DNA of 64,000 bases from Cannabis sativa (lineage: Eukaryota > Streptophyta > Magnoliopsida > Rosales > Cannabaceae). A program made the translations under genes and the position numbers. Each line of letters opens with the position of its first letter. The first letter of the stretch is position 1. Location of the stretch: positions 1,550,001 to 1,614,000 of the forward strand of contig NC_083603.1 in assembly GCF_029168945.1 (NCBI RefSeq), read 5' to 3'. The notes beneath the pieces are model-generated. The model had not been told where the DNA came from. It saw only the letters and a program-made list of their open reading frames with translations, and made no database searches. Positions 24,201 to 32,843 of the stretch are shown piece after piece.

Positions 24201-25275
24201 CTCCCAAATCCTTCTCATCTTTATCTAACAAAGCTTGTCTTTTGAAAACAACCCAAGAATCTTCTTCACTCAAACAATCCAAACTGTAAGACTTAACAGA
24301 ACCAGAACCAGTTCGCCTTATTAAGTCATAAACCTTTTCACTACAAGTGGTTATTAAAACACAAGTACCTTTAGCACAACCCTTTAACATGTCTTTTAAG
24401 CCAACCCAATTGAGAGGATTCTCATCAACCATATCATCCATCACAATCAAGCATCTTTTTCCACTTATTGCTCTTCTTAATTCCTTCTGCAATCGATCCA
24501 TTGGAGGATTACAATTATAAGTTGGTACACCTTCACCTTCAACAAGTCTCATGACAATCTTTGTACTATTACAGTTAGCATCATCACCCATGAAAACCCA
24601 TCTATAAAGCTCAAACTTTTCTTGAATCTGATCATCATTATAAACAATCCGAGCAAGTGTTGTTTTTCCTATTCCTGGAACACCCATAACGAGAATCACC
24701 CTAAAATCATCATCATCATCATCATCTAGTACAAGTTTGATTATCTCTGTTTTGTCATCATTCCTCCCTATAATATCCTCTTCTTTACAATGATCTAAAT
24801 ACTGAGTTTCGTGAAGTTTATGAAACGTTTCATGATTTCTTATTTTTATAACAATCTCATGAACTGTTGCTGTCACTGCCTTGAACAAGTCGAGTTTGTA
24901 ATCGTGATTGAAATGAAATGGGCTTGAGCTTAAGGAGGAGAATGAGAAGAAAGTGAGAACCTTTTTGGGTGAAGACATTATTTTATCACGTTTTCTACAA
25001 CCCACCACAACCTGCATTTCCACTACCAAATTCATGATACGTGCAAGTGGGGTTTCAAGGCTGAGAAGTAATCTTTCAAAATCATGGCTTTGAACCCATA
25101 AGAGAGCTTCTTGACGAAGTAGAGCTTGGACAAAAGAAACATCTTTTTTCAGACGTGACAACTCTTCTGCAACAACAGCAACAGTGCCCTTCTGCAATGT
25201 TAACACCTCAAAGTTTAAGAGATGCAAATGAAGCAATTCATCTGCAAGGGACAACAAGTATCCATGATGAGCCAT
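21292..25275 (-). CDS. NLR1: CC-NB-ARC-NB-ARC-LRR protein with two tandem nucleotide-binding domains
   Basis: An intron-free frame of 1327 aa. An Rx-type N-terminal region covers about residues 1-165. NB-ARC 1 has P-loop GVPGIGKTT (198-206), kinase-2 CLIVMDDM (275-282), VLITTCSEKV and GVPLSLRV (373-380), but no recognisable ARC2/MHD. A short linker leads to NB-ARC 2: VVGRDEEKQE, P-loop GSGGLGKTT (470-478), kinase-2 YLLVLDDLW (544-552), SRIIVTTHSKRVA, GGVPLIIRTIG, CFGYCALFPKDYEF and MHD (765-767). Leucine-rich repeats fill about 790-1327. NLRs are intracellular immune receptors; ligand and outcome are unknown here. No stop or frameshift breaks the extra domain. NB-ARC 1 also carries a run of seven Asp (184-190). 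Most canonical CNLs have a single NB-ARC, so this is either a functional fusion or a recent tandem duplication within one gene. Confidence 0.93.
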   Translation of the reverse strand: MAHHGYLLSLADELLHLHLLNFEVLTLQKGTVAVVAEELSRLKKDVSFVQALLRQEALLWVQSHDFERLLLSLETPLARIMNLVVEMQVVVGCRKRDKIMSSPKKVLTFFSFSSLSSSPFHFNHDYKLDLFKAVTATVHEIVIKIRNHETFHKLHETQYLDHCKEEDIIGRNDDKTEIIKLVLDDDDDDDFRVILVMGVPGIGKTTLARIVYNDDQIQEKFELYRWVFMGDDANCNSTKIVMRLVEGEGVPTYNCNPPMDRLQKELRRAISGKRCLIVMDDMVDENPLNWVGLKDMLKGCAKGTCVLITTCSEKVYDLIRRTGSGSVKSYSLDCLSEEDSWVVFKRQALLDKDEKDLGELEVIGREIVAKCEGVPLSLRVISLILRYDVYNLLPWVKFNDVEMINEEVKRYKGLVFPNAQEIRVANSGWRQTQSFVPQDMVVGRDEEKQEIIAELLKKNHEKVMVIPIVGSGGLGKTTLAQLIFNDKKIECHFDLKIWVCVTDAFDVKAIVERITQSITSNYFEELGFEQSVILLRQEIREKRYLLVLDDLWNEDEIKWNELIYLLSDGAYGSRIIVTTHSKRVAEITGMKHQHELQILDEEKSWLLFLKVAFVQREHPTDPEIIKIGKAIVKKCGGVPLIIRTIGSIMFSKDPETEWQSFYDEELSKVIEKESDVLATLHLSYDHLPTPLKKCFGYCALFPKDYEFDVDTLISLWMSQGFIEWRQDVEKLGYEYFMDLLRRSFFQETKKDELGNIKQCKLQNLMHDLARKVAENDCATLGLKEDKFDSKHHHLRHVSFDFHLDSSWQIPISLAKSKQIQSLILPRQFRWEIEGRSSESICDVILKLKWLRMLDLHNSGIKVLPNSIGELKNLHYLDLSQNVNIKLLPSSICMLRKLQTLKLNHCSNLQSLPRSITKLRRLRNLENESCYSLTNMPHGLHQLFQLRRLSEFVLLSNGISSSSISKKSGKLDELGALNDLGGKLKIKNLRFPKDDKTAKANLYEKEDLLSLILIWDINSSINENDCEEALEDLEPHQNLRELSISAYGGSKFPNWLPLLQKLVKLSLSRCNRCHCLPPLNRLPNLQVLVLDELMELEYIVDESTTTTTSSSFSTLKELRLTNLPKLKEWWKNAGDQNATFTCLSKLVVEDCPCLTSMPLFPCLEELVLKNTCWGPFNQTMAAAKEEKTSEFQASSSTTTFTVVPLSKLKTLHIIAMDMSTGDPNIWQSLPSLRSVTLDHIADIHNQLQKLQKVTNLQQLHIWRCDSLKEIPSWISNVKSLKTISIKLCPELTIPRERLSLIASLKKVEIEDCPQVSHIESMLKDPLYN

Positions 25276-25390
25276 GATAAAATAGCATTAATTGCTTTGT
25301 TATTGATACTTAGCAATTCATATATGAGAAGCTAAGACAATAGCTACTAGCTAGCTATTTCCTCCAAAGTGTTCCCTTCACTAGTTAATG

Positions 25391-25556
25391 AGAAATGCTA
25401 AAGGGCACCAGTGGTGCCTAGCACCCTCTTATGTGTTAATATCGCTATTGGTCAAACTAAATATCGGGTCCCACATAATTTAATATAATAGCTTTTAAGA
25501 AGTATCGCTAGCCAATCGCAACGTGACATGTCGAGAAGGTGCTAGGCACCACTGGT
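25391..25556. mobile_element. MITE, GGCACCAGTGGTGCC family, copy 1
   Basis: The left end is AGAAATGCTAAAGGGCACCA followed by GTGGTGCCTAGCACC. The right end carries the complement GGTGCTAGGCACCACTGGTA but lacks the outermost ~15 bp found in copy 2. It lies about 120 bp upstream of the NLR1 start codon, within its likely promoter. Copy 2 (27151-27333) is in the opposite orientation. Confidence 0.75.
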
Positions 25557-25737
25557 ATTATATTATTTATTTAATTAAAATATACGAGACTCGATAATAA
25601 ATTACATCAATTTATGAAAAAATATATTATTAGTTGAATGAGACTCCTTAGTAATTGTGTTTGTTTTTATTTTTCTTAGGAGACATTCTTCTATAGATGA
25701 ACAACTTTCATTTTTATGTATAGTCTATATGGCATTT

Positions 25738-25895
25738 TTTTTTTTTTTGAACAATGAACTAAATTTTATTAAAAAAAATCAGCGTTCAGTACATCGATAA
25801 GGAAAGAAAGAAAATTCTTTCATCCAAACCAGCTCATCATCTACTCTAAGTGCGTGCACAGCTAATTCATAAGCTCAATAAAATAGAGAGGGAGA
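25738..25895 (-). mobile_element. LINE 3' end, minus orientation
   Basis: A T-run at 25738-25751 is the poly-A tail of a minus-strand LINE. Reading from about 25890 on the minus strand, the frame encodes HELAVHALRVDDELVWMKEF, the typical end of a plant LINE RNase H domain, then a stop and a short 3' UTR. The 5' boundary is not visible. Confidence 0.6.
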
Positions 25896-26550
25896 CTAAT
25901 TCCAAACAAACACGCCATATATATAATAAGATAAATATGCAAAAACAAAAGTGTTCAAGTGTAGTGGTAGAGTGTTATTTGACGTTAGTAAAGATACATT
26001 TGATTTGGAGAGGAAATTACAAAGTAGAAAGCGACACTACGACTAAGACAGTCACTTTATGTCGTTTCGTTTGGACCCAACAACAACAACAACAACTACT
26101 CGGTAGAACTTCTTTTTGTGTTTGTTTCTATGTGGAGATATTTTAATGCAATGCATTCATTACAACTCCCCCCATGTGGCTTCACTCATCTATTTGTTTT
26201 TTTAGTATTTATAATTGTTGGTGATTTCTACTAATAAACAAGTGCCACATTATAACACTTATCCTAATCTCACAACACAAGTGTTGATCACTTTAGCCTC
26301 ACAAATAAAAGAAAAATTAGACATAAAACAAATAAAGAGTGTATTAAAACTACTTTTTTTCAGGAGCTGTATTATAAAAAGTTGTTTGGTTGTATTTTTC
26401 AGTTTTTAGTTTTTATAATTATGTTTTCAAAAGTGAGAATAAAAACAGTTTTGTCATTTTAAAAATTTAATGGTGTGACACAAATTTTCTAAAATTATTT
26501 TTAAATTTGTTCTTACTAAAAAAATTTAATATTTTACACCATACCATGAC
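25896..26550. other. Intergenic, nothing recognised
   Basis: AT-rich DNA with a short CAA repeat (26079-26094). ORFs here have no recognisable content. Confidence 0.4.
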
Positions 26551-26940
26551 ATGAACTCATCCTACTCTGAACCTAACCCGAACCTAGACCCTAGTCTGGA
26601 CCCAGACCTGGACTCGGACCCGACCCCGACCCCAGATTCGAACTCGGGCTCGGACCCCAAATCCCAAACCTGGAGTCAGACCTCGAATCCGGACACGACC
26701 AAGGACCTTGAGCCTAGCCTCGGGTTTTGGATCCGGGTTCGGGTCGTGGTTCGAACTGGGGTCTAGCACCCGGGTCGGGGTTTGAGGTCTGGGGTCTGCG
26801 TCAAAGTTCGGGTCGAGGTCGGGATCCGGGTCTGAGGTTCGGAGTTTGGGGTTCAGGTCCGGTATTCGGGTGTAGGGTCGGGTGTAGGGTCTAGGGTCTG
26901 GGTCTGTGTTTGGGTTCGGTTAGGTTCCGAGTCTAGAATC
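26551..26940. repeat. Degenerate GGGTTC/GACCCG minisatellite with a strand switch
   Basis: About 390 bp of imperfect hexamers. The left half (to about 26715) is C-rich on the + strand (CGGACCC, CGAACTC, GACCCGA); the right half is G-rich (GGGTTCGGGTC). The polarity flips near 26715-26725, so the two halves can pair as a long imperfect hairpin. ORFs on both strands are repeat artefacts (Asp-Pro-Asn repeats). A shorter array with the same motif lies at 31157-31292. Confidence 0.75.
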
Positions 26941-27150
26941 CAAGTATGTGAAAAAAATACAAAATATAATATATTAGATAAAGAAAAATTGTTTTGAAAA
27001 TTGAAAATAAGAATTTGATATTTTTTGTTTTCTAATTTTTTAAACTAATTTTTTAAAAAATTCAAAAGACGAAGAGGATAATGCTCTGTTAGGGTTTATT
27101 TTGCTTGTGCCGAGTGTGTGTTTAAATGCTAAAGATAATATATATATATA

Positions 27151-27333
27151 GAGCATTGCTATAAGGCACCAGTGGTGCCTAGCACCTTCTCGAAATGTCG
27201 CGTTGCGATTGGCTAGTGATACTCTTTAAAAGTTATTATATTAAATTATATGGGACCCGATATTTAGTTGGACTAATAACGATATTGACACGTAGGAGGG
27301 TGCTAGGCATCAGTGGTACCCTTTAGCATTTCT
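27151..27333. mobile_element. MITE, GGCACCAGTGGTGCC family, copy 2
   Basis: Starts GAGCATTGCTATAAGGCACC and ends GGTACCCTTTAGCATTTCT. The interior is the reverse complement of copy 1, including the matching TATTAGTTGG/CCGATATTTAG text. TIRs are about 35 bp and imperfect. A TA microsatellite lies on each side. Non-coding. Confidence 0.75.
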
Positions 27334-27830
27334 GGTATATATATATATCTGAGGTATTTAGGGTTTCTTGGAATAGTATATACGACAAGAGGTTAATGAC
27401 AATGGGCTGTCATTTTGGGGTTTTGAACCATTGATAGTCAACATAGGGTTTGACTGGGTAAAAGGACTAAATTGACCTTGCTTTTGAATGGTTTTCCTTT
27501 GCTGTGGTGTAGGGCATTAATTCCTACACAATCCTAAGTTTTTCCACACTTATACATACCAATTATGTTGTGTTGCAATACTCATATTTTTGGCGTGATG
27601 ATGTGGCAATAATGACAGTGATCATATTAAAAGAAAAGGGTAGAATGATATTAATGGAAACTCTTAATTCTTTATTTTGATGTTAATATTGGTCAAATGA
27701 GAATATGCCAGTACTCCCCACATGTTAATGTGTAGCAAAAATGGTCATTTGATTAATTAATTACATAAATTAAGTCCAACTACAATTTGGTTAATTATTA
27801 TATATGACATGATTTCAATTTCTTACTCAA
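27334..27830. other. Intergenic / 3' flank of DUF594 gene 1
   Basis: No coding content. The right part is the likely 3' UTR of the minus-strand gene that ends at 27831. Confidence 0.4.
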
Positions 27831-29987
27831 TCAAATGACTGTGACCATCTTTGTTCCAGCTTGTTGTTCTTGCTCGGCAAATTGTGTTCCCAAACCCAAG
27901 TGATTCATTATGAGCCATGTGAAAGTCAAGAGCTCTCCTCCTTTGCTAAGTTGTTGTGCATGAATGAATGGTCTGCAATTAATAGCAGCATATGACAACA
28001 TTTCCACCCAAACTTGGCTCATAATCTTCCACTGTGATTCCTCATTCTGTAATTGTTGTGCAAGAATACACGCATCAAACAACACAGACTTGCTTCTCTC
28101 ACCCTTTACAGCTCTCGATCTAACTTTCGGTTTCACTGACAGAACCTTCTTACAAGCTTTCCCATGACTTGAAAGCTTGTGCTTTTCGAAAAATCTATTG
28201 GCCTCTGCACAAGTATCTCTAAACACTATGTTCCAGTTCCCCAAAACTGGTGCCAACATCACTGGCTTGTTCACCAGAAGATAGAACATGTAATTCGAAA
28301 TCACCTTGCAAATATTCCTATTATCACTTCCACTTGATTGGTCATCATCTTTGTGGCCTTGACAAACACATGTTCTACAACAACGTTGAGCAAAGAGTTG
28401 CCAAATGTTTCCTCCTCCTATTTTTTGGTCTTCTTCAACACTTGAATTGGCCTGATCATTATAGCATAGTTCAGTAGCTAAGTGCCAAAGAAGAAGGCTC
28501 TCAGCATATTGGAACTCACCTATGCTCCATTTCAGTTTTATATAGCTTGAAGAATTCTGTAACAGAGCAGCCTCTCCTCTTTCTGAACATGTCTCTATTG
28601 CATCTCTCAAATTAATTGCCTTCTTGGATTTATTCTTCAGCTCTTGGAAAACAAAATGCTTGAGATGATTATCCACTGTTTTCCAGTAAGAAAGTTTACA
28701 TAACATCATTTCCATTGTCTTTAAAATCCCATGCTTATCGACATAACTAGCCAAGTCTTGGGGTGCCATCTTAGGTGCTAGACAATGACTAATTATGTCC
28801 TTTTGAGAAACTGACCCTGACCATCTTTTTCTTCTTAATATAGCTTCTGGAACATGCCTAATGATTTGATTATCTTTGATTGCCATGAAAACCCAATCTG
28901 AAAAGATTAGTTTAACAACAGAAATGGTATCAAGGAGGACAGCTCCAATGAAAAGGGCATAAGTGACATCAATTTCAAACTTACCAAAACCATGTTTTTG
29001 AGTGAAAAGAAAAAGCAAAAAGGCCAAAAGTGTGGAGCAAATAGTAATGAAGCGAAGAAAGTAACCAAGTTTTCCATGTATGACAACTGCCTTGGTGTGG
29101 AGAACTTGGTACATGAAGCTGAGCTCGTACTCAACCAATCTAAACGCGCGAGTAGCTGTTTCGTGGAGAAAATAACTTCGACTTGACTCTCTATCTTTGG
29201 AGCTGAGAAGGAAGCCAACAATGAGTCCCTTAAAAGTTCCAAAGAAGGAATATGATACTTCAAGTAGTTTCATCTCATCTAAATTCTTCTGAGGTGGTCC
29301 TTCAATAGCAGAGATGGGGTCAGTACTACCAAAGTTGCTAACACCACCAGGCACGGTCGATACCATCATCTCTGCTATGGAACTTTGAACCTGAACAGAC
29401 CTTGTTGTAGAGTAGACTAGTTCAGCTTCTTGGTAATCAGGACCAGGATTTGGATCTGGCAATGTAGTGGCTCCAAATCGGTCCAAGCTTGCTAGACGCA
29501 AAGCCAAAGTTCTTTCTACAAACTTGATGTTCCCTCCAATAAAAACTAAGATATTTATACACCATAGTTTGTTGTTAGACAGTGTCAAGTAGAGGCTATA
29601 AGCAGCTGACATAACTTGCAAGAAGAGTCCAAAGAGGTGTCTGATCCATAGCTCATTGTCTTCCAAAGACAGAGAAGTAATGCCATCAGGGCCACCAAGA
29701 TGCATCAAAAGAAAAGATGCCCATAAGGCGAAAAGGTCATCGTTGCCTTCGGGGTCAGTTTTGTTGCCAAGGCTTTTGGTGATTAGTCCTATGGCCACAG
29801 CAGCAATCCAGTCAGCTAACAAGTAAGATGCCCAAACAGACCTTGAGAGAAGGTTGCTTCTTGATCTTTGGCGTGAAGGTGCTAATAATAGCAAGAAGGC
29901 TTGGAGTAAGAGGCTTGTGGTGATGCACACTCTCAGGTCCCATATTTCCCATATCTTTCTCACCTTACTTGGAATAACTGGTACCAT
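27831..29987 (-). CDS. DUF4220/DUF594 multi-pass membrane protein, copy 1
   Basis: A single-exon frame of 718 aa, normal for the family. Hydrophobic segments lie near residues 21-38, 50-70, 85-100, 118-135 and 145-160 (DUF4220 part), with two more near 310-330 and 340-360. The C-terminal DUF594 block has its signature VWVEMLSYAAINC, then HAQQLSKGGELLTFTW and HLGLGTQF. A Cys-rich insert (RCCRTCVCQGHKDDDQ) lies about 170 residues before the end and is shared with copy 3 but absent from copy 2. The biochemical role of this plant family is not established; membership is clear. It lies upstream of NLR1 on the same strand, with 2.6 kb between them. Confidence 0.92.
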   Translation of the reverse strand: MVPVIPSKVRKIWEIWDLRVCITTSLLLQAFLLLLAPSRQRSRSNLLSRSVWASYLLADWIAAVAIGLITKSLGNKTDPEGNDDLFALWASFLLMHLGGPDGITSLSLEDNELWIRHLFGLFLQVMSAAYSLYLTLSNNKLWCINILVFIGGNIKFVERTLALRLASLDRFGATTLPDPNPGPDYQEAELVYSTTRSVQVQSSIAEMMVSTVPGGVSNFGSTDPISAIEGPPQKNLDEMKLLEVSYSFFGTFKGLIVGFLLSSKDRESSRSYFLHETATRAFRLVEYELSFMYQVLHTKAVVIHGKLGYFLRFITICSTLLAFLLFLFTQKHGFGKFEIDVTYALFIGAVLLDTISVVKLIFSDWVFMAIKDNQIIRHVPEAILRRKRWSGSVSQKDIISHCLAPKMAPQDLASYVDKHGILKTMEMMLCKLSYWKTVDNHLKHFVFQELKNKSKKAINLRDAIETCSERGEAALLQNSSSYIKLKWSIGEFQYAESLLLWHLATELCYNDQANSSVEEDQKIGGGNIWQLFAQRCCRTCVCQGHKDDDQSSGSDNRNICKVISNYMFYLLVNKPVMLAPVLGNWNIVFRDTCAEANRFFEKHKLSSHGKACKKVLSVKPKVRSRAVKGERSKSVLFDACILAQQLQNEESQWKIMSQVWVEMLSYAAINCRPFIHAQQLSKGGELLTFTWLIMNHLGLGTQFAEQEQQAGTKMVTVI

Positions 29988-30837
29988 CTAATAATCTGTT
30001 GTAGAGTGATGATGATGATGATAAGTTGGCTAGTAACAAATGCAATCAGTCTTCTGGTATAATTGACTTGTTTAATGGTGGTATTGCATAGAGGACAAGT
30101 CTTTCTCTTTTCTTTTCTGGTGGGCTCCCTTATTTTTTTGGACTTAGGCTAAGTTTTTGGTTCCCACAAATAAAGGTAAGGAAATATTTTGTTGGCTAAT
30201 TCCAAAAGCTTTTTTAAGTAAGATTATTAAAGAAACAAAAGAACAAACTAATCAGAATCAATCAGAATCAGAAAGCTCATCGGGTGGACTTAGTTACCAA
30301 GGGGAAAAAGCATCATAAAATAATCATATTCTGAAAAAACCCCAAGGCACTATCCATACATTCATTCATCAAACCATGAAATCATAATACAATAATGTCT
30401 CAGAAATAAAAAACACAAAACAAACAAAGCCAACACAGCAAAATCATTTTTGAGCTATAGGCATGTTTTATCATCCAAGAACCATTACAAGAATGATTGT
30501 TTTCCAATATCCATGGTTACCAAGCAAGTGACTTCAAGTTTGCTTATCATAAAAACAATTATTTAGCTCAAAGATTTCTTCATGCATGCTTCAAGAGAAT
30601 CTGTAATAATGATAAATAAGTTTTCTTCTTCTTCTTCTTGCAAGTTATTAAAATATTAAAGTGTGTGTTTTCTTCAGGCAATAATAAGAGATCTCCAATA
30701 TTATTTTCTCTCTCCATCCATTAAAAGTTAACACTGAATATATTCAGACAAGTTGTTAATGAAAATATCATAAGCAAGAGAACAACATTTTTAACTAATA
30801 GGAAAGAAAATTGAAAAACTGATAAACAATACCTGAA
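29988..30837. other. Intergenic; part duplicated downstream of NLR3
   Basis: The first part is the promoter of DUF594 copy 1. From about 30284 to 30425 the text (GTTACCAA-GGGGAAAAAGCATCAT, CCCCAAGGCACTATCCA, ACCATGAAATCATAATAC) closely matches 49625-49770 downstream of NLR3. The NLR relic next to it and NLR3 are therefore copies of one ancestral locus. No gene. Confidence 0.6.
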
Positions 30838-31980
30838 ACAGCAGGGGAGTGGATCTTTAAGCATGGTTGCAATGTGAGAAACTCGAGTATAGTTCTCAAT
30901 CTCCACCTTTTTTGAACTGGTAATGAGGCTAAGTTTGTCACGCAATATTGTCAACTTGAGGCATAGCTTGATCGAAATTGTCTTAAGCAAATTAGAGTCA
31001 TTGATCCAACTTGGAATTTCCTCTAAGCTATCACACCGAAGTTGTTGCAGGCTCCTCACTTGTCTAAGTCCTTGGAGCTGATCATTTATGTCAGCAATAT
31101 GAACCAACTTCACAGATTCATGGATATGTCCAATGGTGATCCAAACATCAAGTCCCAAGTTTGAGATGGGGTCCAGGGTCGGGGTCCTGGGTTCTAGATA
31201 AGCATTTCCCTTCTCAAATAAGGCAACATCTACGTTGAGAAGGAAAATGCTTATCTAGGTCCCCGATCCCGACCTTGGACCCATCTCAAACTCGAGACTT
31301 GGACTCGAGACCCTGGACCCAGACTGACTACAACACCTGTTCTCACTGTTCCTATTAATGTTATTTTTTTAGTCTCACCTATTTACTGATGCTTTAACGA
31401 TTTGGTATGCCATGGCTTAGACCATTTTTATTCTGAATGTTGCCTTAATGACCCTTATCTGATTTAATGAGTAATGAAACGTTTGAGTACTTGATCATGA
31501 TAAGCATATCATGAGCCCAAGCCAAACTCATCTTTCTTAGTTTCTTGAAAGAAAAATCTTTAAGTAAATACTCAAAACTATCAAAACCTTTTATGTCAAG
31601 ATCCTCCAAATGATGTTTCAACCTCACATAACCCTGTGAAGCCCACAGTAAGCAAAACACAGCTGCAAAGGCTTTTCCAAAGTTAAATAACTCAATTCAA
31701 GAGTTTTCAAAACATCAGAACCATTTTCTGAAAGTTTCTCATCATAGAATCTTTGCCACTCTTTTTCAGGATTTTTGAAAAACAACATGCTTACAACTTT
31801 TTTACTACAAGTAAGCAACAATTTTCCCCCTAAAGGTGTTATCTTCAAAAGTAAAGGATTTAAAAGAGAATTATGGGGCACTAAGGGGCCTAACACAAGT
31901 AAGGCTTTAAAAATAGTTACCGGTTCTCTATTTCTAAAGCTCGTTAAATAGGGTGGAAATAGGAATAGTATTTCCAAATC
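30838..31980 (-). pseudogene. NLR relic (two fragments of a CNL gene)
   Basis: Fragment A, about 31480-31980: NB-ARC pieces, including LLLTCSKKV, NPEKEWQRFYDEKLS, VLKTLELSY and LCFAYCGL. A frame shift near 31625-31660 leads into WASQGYVRLKHH, FEYLLKDFSF and a decayed MHD-like AWAHDMLIM. Fragment B, about 30838-31140: the LRR C-terminus, with LVHIADINDQLQGLRQVRSL, EEIPSWIND, LLKTISIKLCLKL and VSHIATMLKDPLP, matching the last ~110 residues of NLR3. Most of the LRR region is missing, and a foldback repeat (31157-31292) lies between the pieces. It cannot encode a receptor. Confidence 0.88.
31157..31292. repeat. Perfect-looking foldback (hairpin) inside the NLR relic
   Basis: The left arm AGTTTGAGATGGGGTCCAGG continues through CTAGATAAGCATTTCCCTTCTCAA. 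The right arm (from 31245) is its near-exact complement, ending GGACCCATCTCAAACT. The loop is about 27 bp. The arm contains GGGTCC motifs like those of the 26.6-kb minisatellite. Confidence 0.85.
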
Positions 31981-32843
31981 TCGAAGGGGCTATGAATTAT
32001 ATGTTACACAAGTGATAAATATAATGCTTAAATAAACTTACACTTCTAATAAGCTTAAACAAAACTAAAATTTAAATAAAAATATAAATTATATTAAAAA
32101 ACTTAGTATTTTCTAAAAGGATGTGGTTTAAACCATATTTATAAATTCTGAAATCATAAATTGCACTACACCGTACGGTTTGAGAAAATTTCAAACCGCA
32201 TATTTTACTTTAGTGCGGGGTGGTGTTGGCGGTTTGTACGGTGTAAGTAGTTTGATGAACACACCTTTGTAAATAACAAAAGATGGTTTAAGCTTTCTTC
32301 TTGCTCTCAATAAAATCAACAAAATGTATACTGATGTTTTCAAAAGCTAGAATAAATGTACTCATATTCAATTATTGGACATGTACAGTTGACTTTGCTA
32401 AAAAACAAAACACGTGTACAGTTGTACACAAAGTAAATAAAAATGAAAAGTTCAATGAAATAATAATAATTGATAAATAATTTAATGCAAGAACATTAAA
32501 ATATTGGTCTTTTTTAATTACTTGATAGGTAGGTTAGTCTAAACAAATCATGCAAATAGGACAAACATTCACATATAAAGATTATAGAATCGCTAGCTAA
32601 TTATAGAGCGTCACCTCTTAGTGTGCATCTATTAATTTGGCCTAAACACATAAATAAATGCAATGACTTCAATCCAAATCGACTGGATTTTGAGTATGTT
32701 TGTAATCTGAGTCTCTGTTTAAGGTAATTATATTTTTGAATATGCACATCTTTTGTGTCTCTTTCTTGGTAATTCTTATTACAGGTATGTAATTCATATG
32801 ATATGAACTAATTTAATGCAATGGTTATTGCAGATATAAGAAA
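31981..32843. other. Intergenic; small hairpin repeat; promoter of DUF594 gene 2
   Basis: A short inverted repeat at about 32164-32250 (CTACACCGTACGGTTTG with CGGTTTGTACGGTGTAAG) looks like a tiny MITE. The rest is AT-rich. The GCAG at 32830-32833 just before the start codon of DUF594 gene 2 may be a splice acceptor of a 5' UTR intron; this is only a suggestion. Confidence 0.45.

Noticed and set aside
26551..26769. ORFs on both strands with Asp-Pro and Arg-Val repeats
   Set aside because: Overlapping frames on both strands come from the hexamer minisatellite; composition is repeat-driven.
30838..31980. Functional NLR gene with introns
   Set aside because: Most of the LRR and N-terminal regions are missing, with a frame shift inside the NB-ARC; no splice model rescues it.
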